From Rhodobiaceae bacterium (GTDB lineage: Bacteria; Pseudomonadota; Alphaproteobacteria; RS24): a DNA stretch of 18,881 bases. Under the pieces are notes generated by a model. The model saw only the letters and a program-made list of their open reading frames with translations. It ran no database searches and was not told where the DNA came from. Location: positions 1-18,881 of the forward strand of contig NYTN01000077.1 of assembly GCA_002683515.1 (NCBI GenBank), read 5' to 3'. A program made the position numbers and the translations under genes. Positions 6,676-14,381 of the stretch are shown here, one piece after another (within the stretch, counting starts at the first letter, position 1; every line of letters starts with the position of its first letter).

Positions 6676-9330
6676 ATGCTTGGACTGGATTTCATCACCC
6701 GAAACTTTTTTGGGAATTTGAATGATCGCAAATTAAAACCTTATGCGAAGCGGGTAGAACGTATTAACGCGCTTGAACCGGAGTTTGAACAACTCTCCAA
6801 TGAGCAGTTAAAAGCGAAAACCGATTTCTTCAAACAGCAATATGCTGAAGGCCACAGTCTTGATGATCTTTTAGAACCTGCATTCGCCACCGTGCGCGAG
6901 GCAGCACGCAGGACACTTGGTCAACGACATTTTGATGTCCAACTTATTGGTGGCATGGCACTTCATGGCGGCAAAATTGCTGAAATGAAAACCGGTGAAG
7001 GTAAGACACTGGTTGCTACCCTACCATGTTATCTCAATGCCATTACTGGGCGAGGGGTTCATGTCGTTACTGTTAATGATTACCTCGCGCTCAGAGACTC
7101 AAAATGGATGGGTCAGGTTCACGCTGCATTAGGCTTAACCGTTGGCTGTATTGTTAATGATATTGACGATGACGCGCGTCTTGCTGCCTATCAGGCAGAC
7201 ATTACGTACGGCACTAATAATGAATTCGGTTTTGATTATCTCAGAGATAATATGAAATTGTCTCCAAGCCAAATGGTTCAACGCGATCATGCATTTGCGA
7301 TTGTTGATGAGGTGGACTCCATTCTGATTGACGAAGCTAGGACTCCGCTAATTATCTCAGGCCCTGTGGAGGATAAGACCGAGCTTTACACAGCCATTGA
7401 CAAGCTTATTCCGGATCTTAACGAAGAAGATTACGAAATTGATGAAAAAACTCGAACGATTTCTCTCACTGACGCAGGCAATGACAAAGTTGAAATCTGG
7501 TTGCATCATAAAGGTATGATGGATGAACAATCTTCAATCTACGATATAGGCAATGTCACCCTTGTTCATCATGTCACAAATGCCCTTCGCGCTCATAAAT
7601 TATTCGCCCGCGACACTGAATATATTGTTCGAAATAATCAGGTCATTTTGATTGATGAATTTACGGGCAGAATGATGGAAGGTCGGCGCTTTTCAGACGG
7701 TTTACATCAAGCGCTTGAAGCTAAAGAAGACGCCTTTATCCAACCTGAAAATCAAACTCTGGCTTCTATTACATTCCAAAACTATTTCCGGCTTTATGAC
7801 AAACTTTCCGGCATGACCGGTACCGCCTCTACCGAAGCTGATGAATTTATGGATATTTACAGTCTGGATGTTCTGGAAATCCCAACAAACACATCGGTCG
7901 CACGTGACGACCATGATGATGAAATCTATCGCACCCTTGAAGAAAAAATGAATGCTGTGATTGATTTGATTGAAGATTGCCGCGGCCGTAAACAACCCGT
8001 TCTCGTTGGCACAACCAGCATTGAGAAGTCCGAGATACTTGCGGATATGCTCAAAAAAAAGAAAATTCCGCATAATGTCCTCAATGCCCGCTATCACGAA
8101 CAAGAAGCCCAGATTATCGCTCAGGCTGGAGTGCCGGGTGCAGTAACCATTGCCACCAATATGGCTGGTCGCGGAACTGATATTCAACTCGGTGGTAATT
8201 TAGATATGCGCCTTGCCACTGAAATCGACGCTGGCCTTGCCGAAGATAAGACGCAATCATTAACCGCCAAAATCACACAAAAAGTAGAAACATTGAAACA
8301 AGAAGCTCTTGCGGCGGGCGGTCTATGCGTTGTTGGTACTGAAAGACATGAAAGCCGACGCATTGATAATCAGCTTCGGGGACGGTCAGGGCGTCAAGGC
8401 GATCCCGGACGATCGCACTTCTTCCTGAGCCTTGAAGATGATTTGATGCGAATTTTTGGAACTGACCGTATGGACGGCATGTTGCAACGCCTTGGCCTTC
8501 AAGAAGGTGAAGCCATCGTTCACCCTTGGATTAATAAAGCATTGGAACGCGCTCAGAAAAAAGTTGAAGGACGCAATTTTGATATTCGAAAAAATATTCT
8601 GAAATTTGATGATGTTATGAACGACCAGAGGAAAGTCGTCTTTGAACAAAGACTCGAATTTATGAATAGTGAGAATTTAAGTGGCACGATTGAGGAAATG
8701 CGTCACAGCGTGATAGATGAGATAGTTGCCACACATATCCCACCACGGGCCTATCCAGAGCAATGGGACATTGAAGGTCTCTCAAATCAAATGAATCTAA
8801 CCTTCAATAAAGATCTTCCCATCCACGATTGGGCTAATGAAGAGGGTATTGCTGAGGAAGAAATTCACTCAAGACTGATTGAAGAGACAGATAAAATGGC
8901 AGCCGCACGCGCTGCAAATATTGGTCCGGAGATTATGCGTCAGGTTGAAAAAAGCCTTATGTTGCAAATTCTTGACCAGCATTGGCGCGACCATCTTTTA
9001 ACCTTAGAACATTTACGTCAGGTTGTTGGCCTGCGCGGATATGGGCAAAGAGATCCGCTTTCTGAATATAAATTGGAGGGGTTTACGCTATTTTCTAACA
9101 TGCTGGATAATCTCAGGCAGGATGTCACTCGACTTGTTATGACGGTAGATGTCGTCCCTGAACCCGCAGAACTTCCAAAAGAAATCATCGAAAGTGGCGC
9201 TGGTCAAAAACAGGGGGGAACTGAAACTCCTAGCGGAGCAAAAGTAGTCGGGAATAAAATCCCCAGAAACGCTTCCTGCCCGTGTGGGTCAGGTAAGAAG
9301 TATAAGCACTGTCATGGGCGTGCCTATTAG
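6676..9330 (+). CDS. secA: SecA, preprotein translocase ATPase
   Basis: SecA is the peripheral motor ATPase that drives unfolded preproteins through SecYEG. At 884 residues the protein has full family length. Visible parts, in order: the N-terminus FFGNLNDRKLKPYAKRVERI; Walker A MKTGEGKT (104-111); Walker B with DEVDSILIDEARTPL (211-225); the preprotein cross-linking region; the second nucleotide-binding fold with TNMAGRGTDI and RGRSGRQGDPG; and the helical scaffold/wing with ILDQHWRDHLLTLEHLRQVVGLRGY. The C-terminal SEC-C zinc finger CPCGSGKKYKHCHG, which binds SecB and lipid, is complete. The gene is monocistronic, divergent from the parvulin operon and convergent with accA. A strong Shine-Dalgarno supports the ATG at 6676. 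Only 38 AT-rich bases separate it from accA, and I see no strong terminator there. Confidence 0.99.
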   Translation: MLGLDFITRNFFGNLNDRKLKPYAKRVERINALEPEFEQLSNEQLKAKTDFFKQQYAEGHSLDDLLEPAFATVREAARRTLGQRHFDVQLIGGMALHGGKIAEMKTGEGKTLVATLPCYLNAITGRGVHVVTVNDYLALRDSKWMGQVHAALGLTVGCIVNDIDDDARLAAYQADITYGTNNEFGFDYLRDNMKLSPSQMVQRDHAFAIVDEVDSILIDEARTPLIISGPVEDKTELYTAIDKLIPDLNEEDYEIDEKTRTISLTDAGNDKVEIWLHHKGMMDEQSSIYDIGNVTLVHHVTNALRAHKLFARDTEYIVRNNQVILIDEFTGRMMEGRRFSDGLHQALEAKEDAFIQPENQTLASITFQNYFRLYDKLSGMTGTASTEADEFMDIYSLDVLEIPTNTSVARDDHDDEIYRTLEEKMNAVIDLIEDCRGRKQPVLVGTTSIEKSEILADMLKKKKIPHNVLNARYHEQEAQIIAQAGVPGAVTIATNMAGRGTDIQLGGNLDMRLATEIDAGLAEDKTQSLTAKITQKVETLKQEALAAGGLCVVGTERHESRRIDNQLRGRSGRQGDPGRSHFFLSLEDDLMRIFGTDRMDGMLQRLGLQEGEAIVHPWINKALERAQKKVEGRNFDIRKNILKFDDVMNDQRKVVFEQRLEFMNSENLSGTIEEMRHSVIDEIVATHIPPRAYPEQWDIEGLSNQMNLTFNKDLPIHDWANEEGIAEEEIHSRLIEETDKMAAARAANIGPEIMRQVEKSLMLQILDQHWRDHLLTLEHLRQVVGLRGYGQRDPLSEYKLEGFTLFSNMLDNLRQDVTRLVMTVDVVPEPAELPKEIIESGAGQKQGGTETPSGAKVVGNKIPRNASCPCGSGKKYKHCHGRAY

Positions 9331-9368
9331 TTTCTGATTTTACCTTAACTTAATCTTTAAGCTCAATT

Positions 9369-10328
9369 TTAAGCTAGACCTTGACGCCCCATGTCTAGGA
9401 ACTTCTGGCGTCTATCGCGGCGCAACTCGTCCGAAGATAATTGCGAAAGATCATCAAGCTCCTCAATCACCGCGTCTCCGACCTGATCAATAATAATATC
9501 GCGCTCACGATGCGCGCCGCCAACAGGCTCTTTCAAAATGCGGTCAATAACACCTAAATCGTTCAAGCTATCAGCTGTAACTTTAAGTGCTTCAGCAGCT
9601 TCCTTGGCTTTCTCGCGTGACCGCCATAAAATGGAAGCACAGGCTTCTGGCGATGCAACGGAATAAATCGAATGCTCCAACATTAAAATACGATTAGCTG
9701 TAGCTAGCGCAAGTGCACCACCTGAGCCGCCTTCCCCAACAATAACAGATACAAAAGGCACCCCAATCTGGAGACATTTTTCAGTGCACCGCGCAATGGC
9801 TTCAGACTGCCCGCGTTCTTCTGCACCAATGCCGGGATAAGCTCCGGATGTGTCTACGAGTGTTACGACTGGAATGTTAAAACGCTCAGCCAGTTCCATA
9901 ACTCTGATAGCTTTACGGTAACCTTCAGGACGCGCCATTCCAAAATTGTGCTTCAGTCTCGCTTGAGTATTCGCCCCTTTTTCATGCCCCATAATGGCAA
10001 CGCGACGTCCCTGCCACCGCCCAAGCCCTGCAATAATCGCTTGATCATCTGAATAGAGGCGGTCACCTGATAAAGGCGTGAAATCTTCAACAAGATGGTC
10101 GATGTAATCAACAAAATGCGGCCTTGCTGGATGGCGAGCAACCAGCGTCTTCTGCCAAGGGTCGAGGCTCTTATATGTTTTCTCAAGCTGGTAGGCGACT
10201 TTCTCCTCCAAGCGAGTCACCTCATTGAGAATATTGACCTCAGGATCATCTTTGGAAATGGCCCGCAATTCGGCAATCTTGCCTTCCATTTCAGCGATCA
10301 GCTTTTCAAATTCCAGGTAAACTTGCAT
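9369..10328 (-). CDS. accA: AccA, acetyl-CoA carboxyltransferase subunit alpha
   Basis: AccA with AccD forms the carboxyltransferase that moves CO2 from biotin-BCCP to acetyl-CoA, giving malonyl-CoA, the first step of fatty-acid synthesis. The 319-residue protein has the usual helical N-terminus (LEFEKLIAEMEGKIAELR), then DDPEVNILNEVTRLEEK and the crotonase-like core. Key blocks are HEKGANTQARLKHNFGMARPE shortened to GMARPEGYRKA, VVTLVDTSGAYPGIGAEERG, and the oxyanion-hole region GEGGSGGALALA followed by EHSIYSVASPEACASILWR. GGAG sits eight bases before the ATG at 10328. It is convergent with secA and follows the xerD operon by 155 bases, so it probably has its own promoter. AccD and the biotin subunits are not in the window. 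Confidence 0.98.
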   Translation of the reverse strand: MQVYLEFEKLIAEMEGKIAELRAISKDDPEVNILNEVTRLEEKVAYQLEKTYKSLDPWQKTLVARHPARPHFVDYIDHLVEDFTPLSGDRLYSDDQAIIAGLGRWQGRRVAIMGHEKGANTQARLKHNFGMARPEGYRKAIRVMELAERFNIPVVTLVDTSGAYPGIGAEERGQSEAIARCTEKCLQIGVPFVSVIVGEGGSGGALALATANRILMLEHSIYSVASPEACASILWRSREKAKEAAEALKVTADSLNDLGVIDRILKEPVGGAHRERDIIIDQVGDAVIEELDDLSQLSSDELRRDRRQKFLDMGRQGLA

Positions 10329-10346
10329 TTTTATCTCCGGATTTTC

Positions 10347-10366
10347 GTCACATTACAAATCGTGAC
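10347..10366. promoter_or_regulatory. Short inverted repeat upstream of accA
   Basis: GTCAC (10347-10351) and GTGAC (10362-10366) form a 5-bp dyad with a 10-base spacer, 19 to 38 bases upstream of the accA start. It could be an operator or a weak leader hairpin. The arms are short, so chance is quite possible. Confidence 0.2.
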
Positions 10367-10483
10367 ACAAATTAATATATCAAATTCAACGCTTGCGGAA
10401 CATTTTTTACCCTTTAGCACGTTGCGCTTCTAAAAAATTCATATCGCCCTTCTAAAAACCCTGCCCAATTGAGATATACAACC

Positions 10484-11434
10484 TCAATCAATTTTTTTAT
10501 TGGCCAGCGGATGCTTCTCGCGAACAAGCCGTTGAGCTCGCTCCTGCAGAACATGCGTATAGATCTGGGTCGTGGAAATATCAGCATGCCCGAGCATTTT
10601 TTGAACGGCGCGTAAATCTGCACCATGAGACAATAAATGTGTCGCAAATGCATGGCGTAAAACATGCGGCGAGATTTTGGTTTTATCCAGACCGGCCTTC
10701 ATAGCTAGGTCGTCCAGAATTTGGGCAAATCGCTGACGAGTTAAATGCCCGACTTTTCCTCTAGATGGAAACAAAAAAGGCGAATGACGGTCTTTACTGT
10801 CCTCATCTCGTCGCCGCATCCATTGCGTGAGGGCTTCCATGGCAGGGTCATTCAATGGCACCAAACGCTCCTTACCACCCTTGCCCGAAACTGCGATAAA
10901 GCGTTGCATCTCCCTTACCTGTGAACGCTTTAACGAAATCATTTCACTAACCCGCATGCCGGTCGCGTAAAGAATTTCAAGCAAACAGATTGTTCGACAT
11001 TTTGTATAACCATCAGCGGGGGTTTTCTCCTGCAGGCGGTGGGTGGCCTCAAGCAACTTTCCGGTATCTGCCTCAGACAGAAGTTTAGGCAAAGAACGGG
11101 TTGTTTTTGGGCGCTTCATGGATTGCATAGGGTAATCAGGCCGCAGATTTTCAGTGACCAAAAATCGATAATAACCAACAAGTGATGAGAATTTACGGGC
11201 CATGGATCCCGCCGCCAAACCCTTCTCACTTAAATGATTGAGGAATTCAGATAAATCATCTTCCCCAGCAGTTTCTGCCGAATTTCCATTTTCTTCAAGA
11301 TAAGTTTGCAAATCTAGTAAGTCCTGGCGATAAGCAGAAAGCGTATTCTTGGAAGCCCCCCGCTCGGCACTCTGCATCTCCAGAAACAAATCCAGATTGG
11401 GCATATCTTTTAATTTAGGTTTATAGGATGTCAT
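10484..11434 (-). CDS. xerD: XerD-type tyrosine recombinase
   Basis: A 316-residue site-specific tyrosine recombinase that, with XerC, resolves chromosome dimers at dif. The SAM-like N-terminal domain (about 11-95) begins NLDLFLEMQSAERGASKNT, and the catalytic domain follows. All catalytic residues are visible: Arg161 in ATGMRVSEM, Lys185 in SGKGGKER, His257 and Arg260 in SPHVLRHAFATH, His283 in MLGHADIS, and the nucleophile Tyr292 in TTQIYTHV. The sequence is closer to XerD than XerC by its N-terminus and length, but the XerC/XerD choice is not certain. The start is one base after the stop of the exported-protein gene, so it is last in that operon. I see no phage, integron or att site near it, so a housekeeping role is likelier than a mobile-element integrase. 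Confidence 0.92.
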   Translation of the reverse strand: MTSYKPKLKDMPNLDLFLEMQSAERGASKNTLSAYRQDLLDLQTYLEENGNSAETAGEDDLSEFLNHLSEKGLAAGSMARKFSSLVGYYRFLVTENLRPDYPMQSMKRPKTTRSLPKLLSEADTGKLLEATHRLQEKTPADGYTKCRTICLLEILYATGMRVSEMISLKRSQVREMQRFIAVSGKGGKERLVPLNDPAMEALTQWMRRRDEDSKDRHSPFLFPSRGKVGHLTRQRFAQILDDLAMKAGLDKTKISPHVLRHAFATHLLSHGADLRAVQKMLGHADISTTQIYTHVLQERAQRLVREKHPLANKKID

Positions 11435-11435
11435 C

Positions 11436-13457
11436 TCAGCTTTGCGGTAGCGAAACGGCCTGTAAGATCAAAACTTCTAGCGCTATTCTGCGCGCGTGGT
11501 CATGCAAACCAATTTCCTTTAGACCAAGCAGAATTTGTTGCATTGCCAGCATATTAAACTCCGTTTGCGACTGATGGCTGATAGCAGCAAGACCGTGCAA
11601 AATAACTTCGCCTTGCCGTTCATTTTCTAACGCATCTTGCATCAGGTCGAGCATTTGCCCAAGACGCACATCATCAATGAGAGGGAGTGTCTCTGACAAA
11701 AAGAGTGGAACATCATAACTTAAAACGGGCAGTAGGGCGATTTCACTAAGCGCATAGGCTTTTTCAGCATCTGTGCCGGTTTCAAGCACGGCACCCAGAA
11801 GCATGGTTTCTGTTGGAGGCAAATCACGTATTGCAAATCTGTTAACCGATATTTCATCACCAATTACCGCATCGGTAATCGATATATCGGAAATTAATGA
11901 GGCAGTTTGTGATTTCTCAGGATTATCTTCATGTCCATCATTGCTTCGGGCAACACGGATAAGACCCTGCATACGCCGTGTTAAAGCTGTCGGAAAACCA
12001 TTTTGGCGCTCTACCAGCGCAGTCTGCCATACCTGTGCAGCAGCAATTTCATCTAGCCAGAGTAAAGCCGGGATAATTTTGTCGGCATAAATAATATTAT
12101 TCACATCCGGCCGACTTGCTGTCAGTGCCGGTGCTACTGTTTCAATAATCCCTGGCCAAACAGTCACATCAGCACTCATATCCAAAAGCGCATGAAGCGT
12201 TTCATAAGGCTCATTTTCAGGCAATGGCTGATTTAAAGTTTGGAGCGCCCTAGCCCTTAGCAAATAATCCTGCTGACCCGTATCGCTATTTTCATCTGAA
12301 GTTTCTCTTTCTAGGTCATCACTTTTGGAGGTATCGTAAACAGGCCCCTCCAGAAGCTGAGGCGCGGTGTACTCGTTGATATTATTTACAAGGTTTCTGT
12401 AAACATCTTCATTTGCAAAAACGCGATTCATTCGGAATTCTGCCATGCGTAATTTTAAATCCGGCATAAGATAATCTGCCTTCAAAAATTCATCTGTCAT
12501 CGCTAAGGGCAAAAAAGGAATATCTTCAATATAAATCTCGGCTTTTGCGTGAAGCATGAGGGCGGCGATCAAAGAAGAAATCGGACCGGTCAAAGCCGTA
12601 TCTTGGCGTTCGTACTCAACTGAAGCCGTCGATGAAAATAAAATGTCTGAGAAGAGTGTGTCTTTCACACCTGTTTCATATGCAAGATCCAGCGTTAAGG
12701 ACGCTGCCAGTAAATTATCATCTACAAGTTGACAATAGCCACGCAGTTTCAAAGCATAATGTCCCTGCTCAGCATTAAGGTTCAACCTATTAAAGCTTTT
12801 TAGGCCGTCGCAAGCCGCAGCGGTATTATTTTGCGCCAGCCGCGCTTCCGTTGCAGAAATAATCACATCTGCATCACGATTATCTGCACCGGTTAAGGCT
12901 ACAAGCTCAAGCACAGACTCCGTATCTCCAAAGCGCAAAAGATTATTGAGGCGCATGGCAAAAAAATTAACTCCCTCACTCACACCCGGTGGCGGGGAAG
13001 CGCGATTGAGCAACAAATCCTGGGCCAAGCTATAAGCGGAGGGTAATGCAAGCTGCGTTGGCATTCTGCTGAAGTGCCGAGAGACCTCGGACATTCGGCT
13101 CGTGAGCCATAAACCTGAAGTAATCGCCGAGCGAAGTCCTATATCTGTTTCCTCAAGTACGCTGAGAGTCCCAACTTGCACCAGCCCCTTGCCACCAGGC
13201 AGGGCAGCCACGTTTCGTATCGGACGCTTTAAACTTAGCCCACCTGGAGCCAGCTTTGGCAAGACGGTTTCAGATGTGTTATTCATCTGTGCTTTGCGGT
13301 CAGTCGCCGCGACGACTTCTATCGGCTTTGGAATAATATTTAGCGGCGCACGACGCGCGATTTCTTTTGCATTTACCGCCGTAACACTGACCGTTGTCAA
13401 AATAACGACAGCCAACGCAACCACAGATGAAAAAACGAAAGCTGACCTAAAAGGCAT
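11436..13457 (-). CDS. Exported protein of unknown function, helical-repeat-like
   Basis: A 673-residue protein of unknown function. The N-terminus MPFRSAFVFSSVVALAVVIL is a signal peptide with a likely cut after VNA (residue 30), so the protein should be periplasmic or membrane-tethered. The mature part starts with a Pro- and Ala-rich linker and continues as mostly alpha-helical sequence rich in Leu, Ala, Asp and Glu, as in TPR/solenoid scaffolds. Its only cysteines are Cys216 and Cys242, spaced to allow a periplasmic disulfide. Similar uncharacterised proteins occur in alphaproteobacteria, in my recollection near aroK/xerD. I chose the ATG at 13457: the longer frame from 13532 would overlap the 43-residue gene and add 25 non-signal residues. 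It lies 28 bases after that small gene and one base before xerD. Confidence 0.75.
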   Translation of the reverse strand: MPFRSAFVFSSVVALAVVILTTVSVTAVNAKEIARRAPLNIIPKPIEVVAATDRKAQMNNTSETVLPKLAPGGLSLKRPIRNVAALPGGKGLVQVGTLSVLEETDIGLRSAITSGLWLTSRMSEVSRHFSRMPTQLALPSAYSLAQDLLLNRASPPPGVSEGVNFFAMRLNNLLRFGDTESVLELVALTGADNRDADVIISATEARLAQNNTAAACDGLKSFNRLNLNAEQGHYALKLRGYCQLVDDNLLAASLTLDLAYETGVKDTLFSDILFSSTASVEYERQDTALTGPISSLIAALMLHAKAEIYIEDIPFLPLAMTDEFLKADYLMPDLKLRMAEFRMNRVFANEDVYRNLVNNINEYTAPQLLEGPVYDTSKSDDLERETSDENSDTGQQDYLLRARALQTLNQPLPENEPYETLHALLDMSADVTVWPGIIETVAPALTASRPDVNNIIYADKIIPALLWLDEIAAAQVWQTALVERQNGFPTALTRRMQGLIRVARSNDGHEDNPEKSQTASLISDISITDAVIGDEISVNRFAIRDLPPTETMLLGAVLETGTDAEKAYALSEIALLPVLSYDVPLFLSETLPLIDDVRLGQMLDLMQDALENERQGEVILHGLAAISHQSQTEFNMLAMQQILLGLKEIGLHDHARRIALEVLILQAVSLPQS

Positions 13458-13471
13458 TATTTCACATCCAT

Positions 13472-13488
13472 TAATCCCAATGGGATTA
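13472..13488 (-). promoter_or_regulatory. Small hairpin between the 43-aa and 673-aa genes
   Basis: Perfect 7-bp arms TAATCCC (13472-13478) and GGGATTA (13482-13488) close a 3-base loop. The distal arm contains the stop codon of the small gene, and the hairpin ends about 15 bases before the start of the exported-protein gene. No T-run follows, so it is not an ordinary terminator. It might shape processing or translation of the downstream gene. Confidence 0.4.
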
Positions 13489-13617
13489 CTTATTAAGGTT
13501 TTCAGACGGTATAATTTCAACCGTTGTTTCAATTTCCGGCTGAATGGCCTGCGCCATGTAGACAGTAATACCGATTAGGGTAACGAGCAGTACAACTGCA
13601 CCAATAGCAATGCGCAT
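13486..13617 (-). CDS. 43-residue single-pass membrane protein
   Basis: A small gene with a clear ribosome site: AAGGAAA lies about six bases before the ATG at 13617. The product has a hydrophobic segment at residues 3-20 (IAIGAVVLLVTLIGITVY) and a short polar tail, QPEIETTVEIIPSENLNK, with four Glu. It looks like an inner-membrane peptide with its tail in the periplasm, or possibly an uncleaved signal anchor. It is first in a minus-strand operon with the exported 673-residue protein and xerD, and is divergent from aroK. The function and family are not recognised. Support comes from the strong Shine-Dalgarno, the membrane-protein composition and the position; against it stands only its length. 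Confidence 0.65.
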   Translation of the reverse strand: MRIAIGAVVLLVTLIGITVYMAQAIQPEIETTVEIIPSENLNK

Positions 13618-13747
13618 TTTATTTTCCTTCAAAGAAACCGAATATGTGGCTTCAGATTAATTCAATTTTCAGATCTCGACAATTGGTACAATGATGCCCA
13701 CCAATTAAGGCATGAGAATGGCACATAAAACTAGCAGAATTTTTTAT

Positions 13748-13753
13748 TATAAT
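13748..13753 (+). promoter_or_regulatory. Possible -10 box of the aroK operon
   Basis: A perfect TATAAT lies 43 bases before the aroK start in an AT-rich stretch. No good -35 box is found at the proper distance, so this is a weak call. The ribosome site TAAGG follows at 13786-13790. Confidence 0.3.
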
Positions 13754-13796
13754 ATTTAACTAGACTGGAAAATTCTGCAAAGCTAGATAAGGTTAT

Positions 13797-14381
13797 ATGA
13801 CACAAAAGAAAGAGAACAAAATATCCAAACCCTACGGAAAATTAGAAAAATCCGTTATTCTCATCGGCATGATGGGTGCCGGCAAATCCAGTATTGGAAA
13901 GATGCTTGCCGCGCAGATTGGCGCACGGTTTGTCGACTCGGATACTGAGATTGAAAAAGCTGCCAAAATGACAATTCCAGAAATTTTTGAACTTCACGGC
14001 GAAGCGTTTTTCCGTGATGGAGAAAAGCGTGTTTTTAATCGATTGCTGGAGCCCCCCCCCGCTATTATCGCTGCAGGTGGAGGCGCCTTTGCACACGCCC
14101 CAACACGAGAGATAATTCTCATGTCTGGCTATTCAGTCTGGCTCAAAGTAAATCGTGAAACACTCATCAGACGTGTTAGCAAAAGACCTGAAAAACGACC
14201 GCTTTTGGCACAAGGGGATATCGAAAATACAATCACACGCTTAATGAATGAGCGTTATCCTATTTATGCCGAAGCAGATATAGTGGTTAAGAGTGATGAT
14301 GGTAGACGTTCGGAAACCGTCAAAGTCATATCAGAAATACTTATAAATCATGGGATTCTAACCAAGTCGGATGAAACATAA
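13797..14381 (+). CDS. aroK: AroK, shikimate kinase
   Basis: Shikimate kinase phosphorylates the 3-OH of shikimate with ATP, the fifth step of the chorismate pathway. The 194-residue protein has a P-loop GMMGAGKSS (24-32), the Asp motif FVDSDTEIE (45-53) that binds Mg and shikimate, the HGEAFFRDGE block (67-76) with the substrate Arg, AAGGGAF, and the lid RVSKRPEKRPLLA. A lysine-rich extension of about 17 residues precedes the core, as in other alphaproteobacteria. An unusual C9 run codes Pro86-Pro88. The stop directly abuts the aroB ATG, and aroK-aroB-corC form one transcription unit. TAAGG lies six bases before the ATG at 13797. The assignment is firm. Confidence 0.97.
   Translation: MTQKKENKISKPYGKLEKSVILIGMMGAGKSSIGKMLAAQIGARFVDSDTEIEKAAKMTIPEIFELHGEAFFRDGEKRVFNRLLEPPPAIIAAGGGAFAHAPTREIILMSGYSVWLKVNRETLIRRVSKRPEKRPLLAQGDIENTITRLMNERYPIYAEADIVVKSDDGRRSETVKVISEILINHGILTKSDET
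14052..14060 (+). repeat. C9 homopolymer inside aroK
   Basis: Nine consecutive C fill exactly three proline codons (residues 86-88) of aroK. Gain or loss of one base would truncate shikimate kinase. The run stands out in otherwise AT-leaning DNA. It could be a slippage hotspot or simply a site prone to sequencing error. Confidence 0.8.

Noticed and set aside
7702..8187. Long antisense ORFs inside secA and other genes (also at 4658-5179 and 13102-13578)
   Set aside because: They are shadows of strongly conserved coding sequence on the other strand and show no recognisable motifs.
9331..9368. Bidirectional terminator between secA and accA
   Set aside because: Only repeated AAGCT-like words are present. 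No stem of useful length or GC content with a flanking T-run could be drawn.
10484..11434. Tyrosine recombinase as a mobile-element integrase
   Set aside because: No attachment-site repeats, tRNA, phage or cargo genes are near. Sequence and context fit chromosomal XerD.
13458..13532. Upstream start (13532) for the exported-protein gene
   Set aside because: It would overlap the 43-residue gene and place 25 polar residues before a normal signal peptide.
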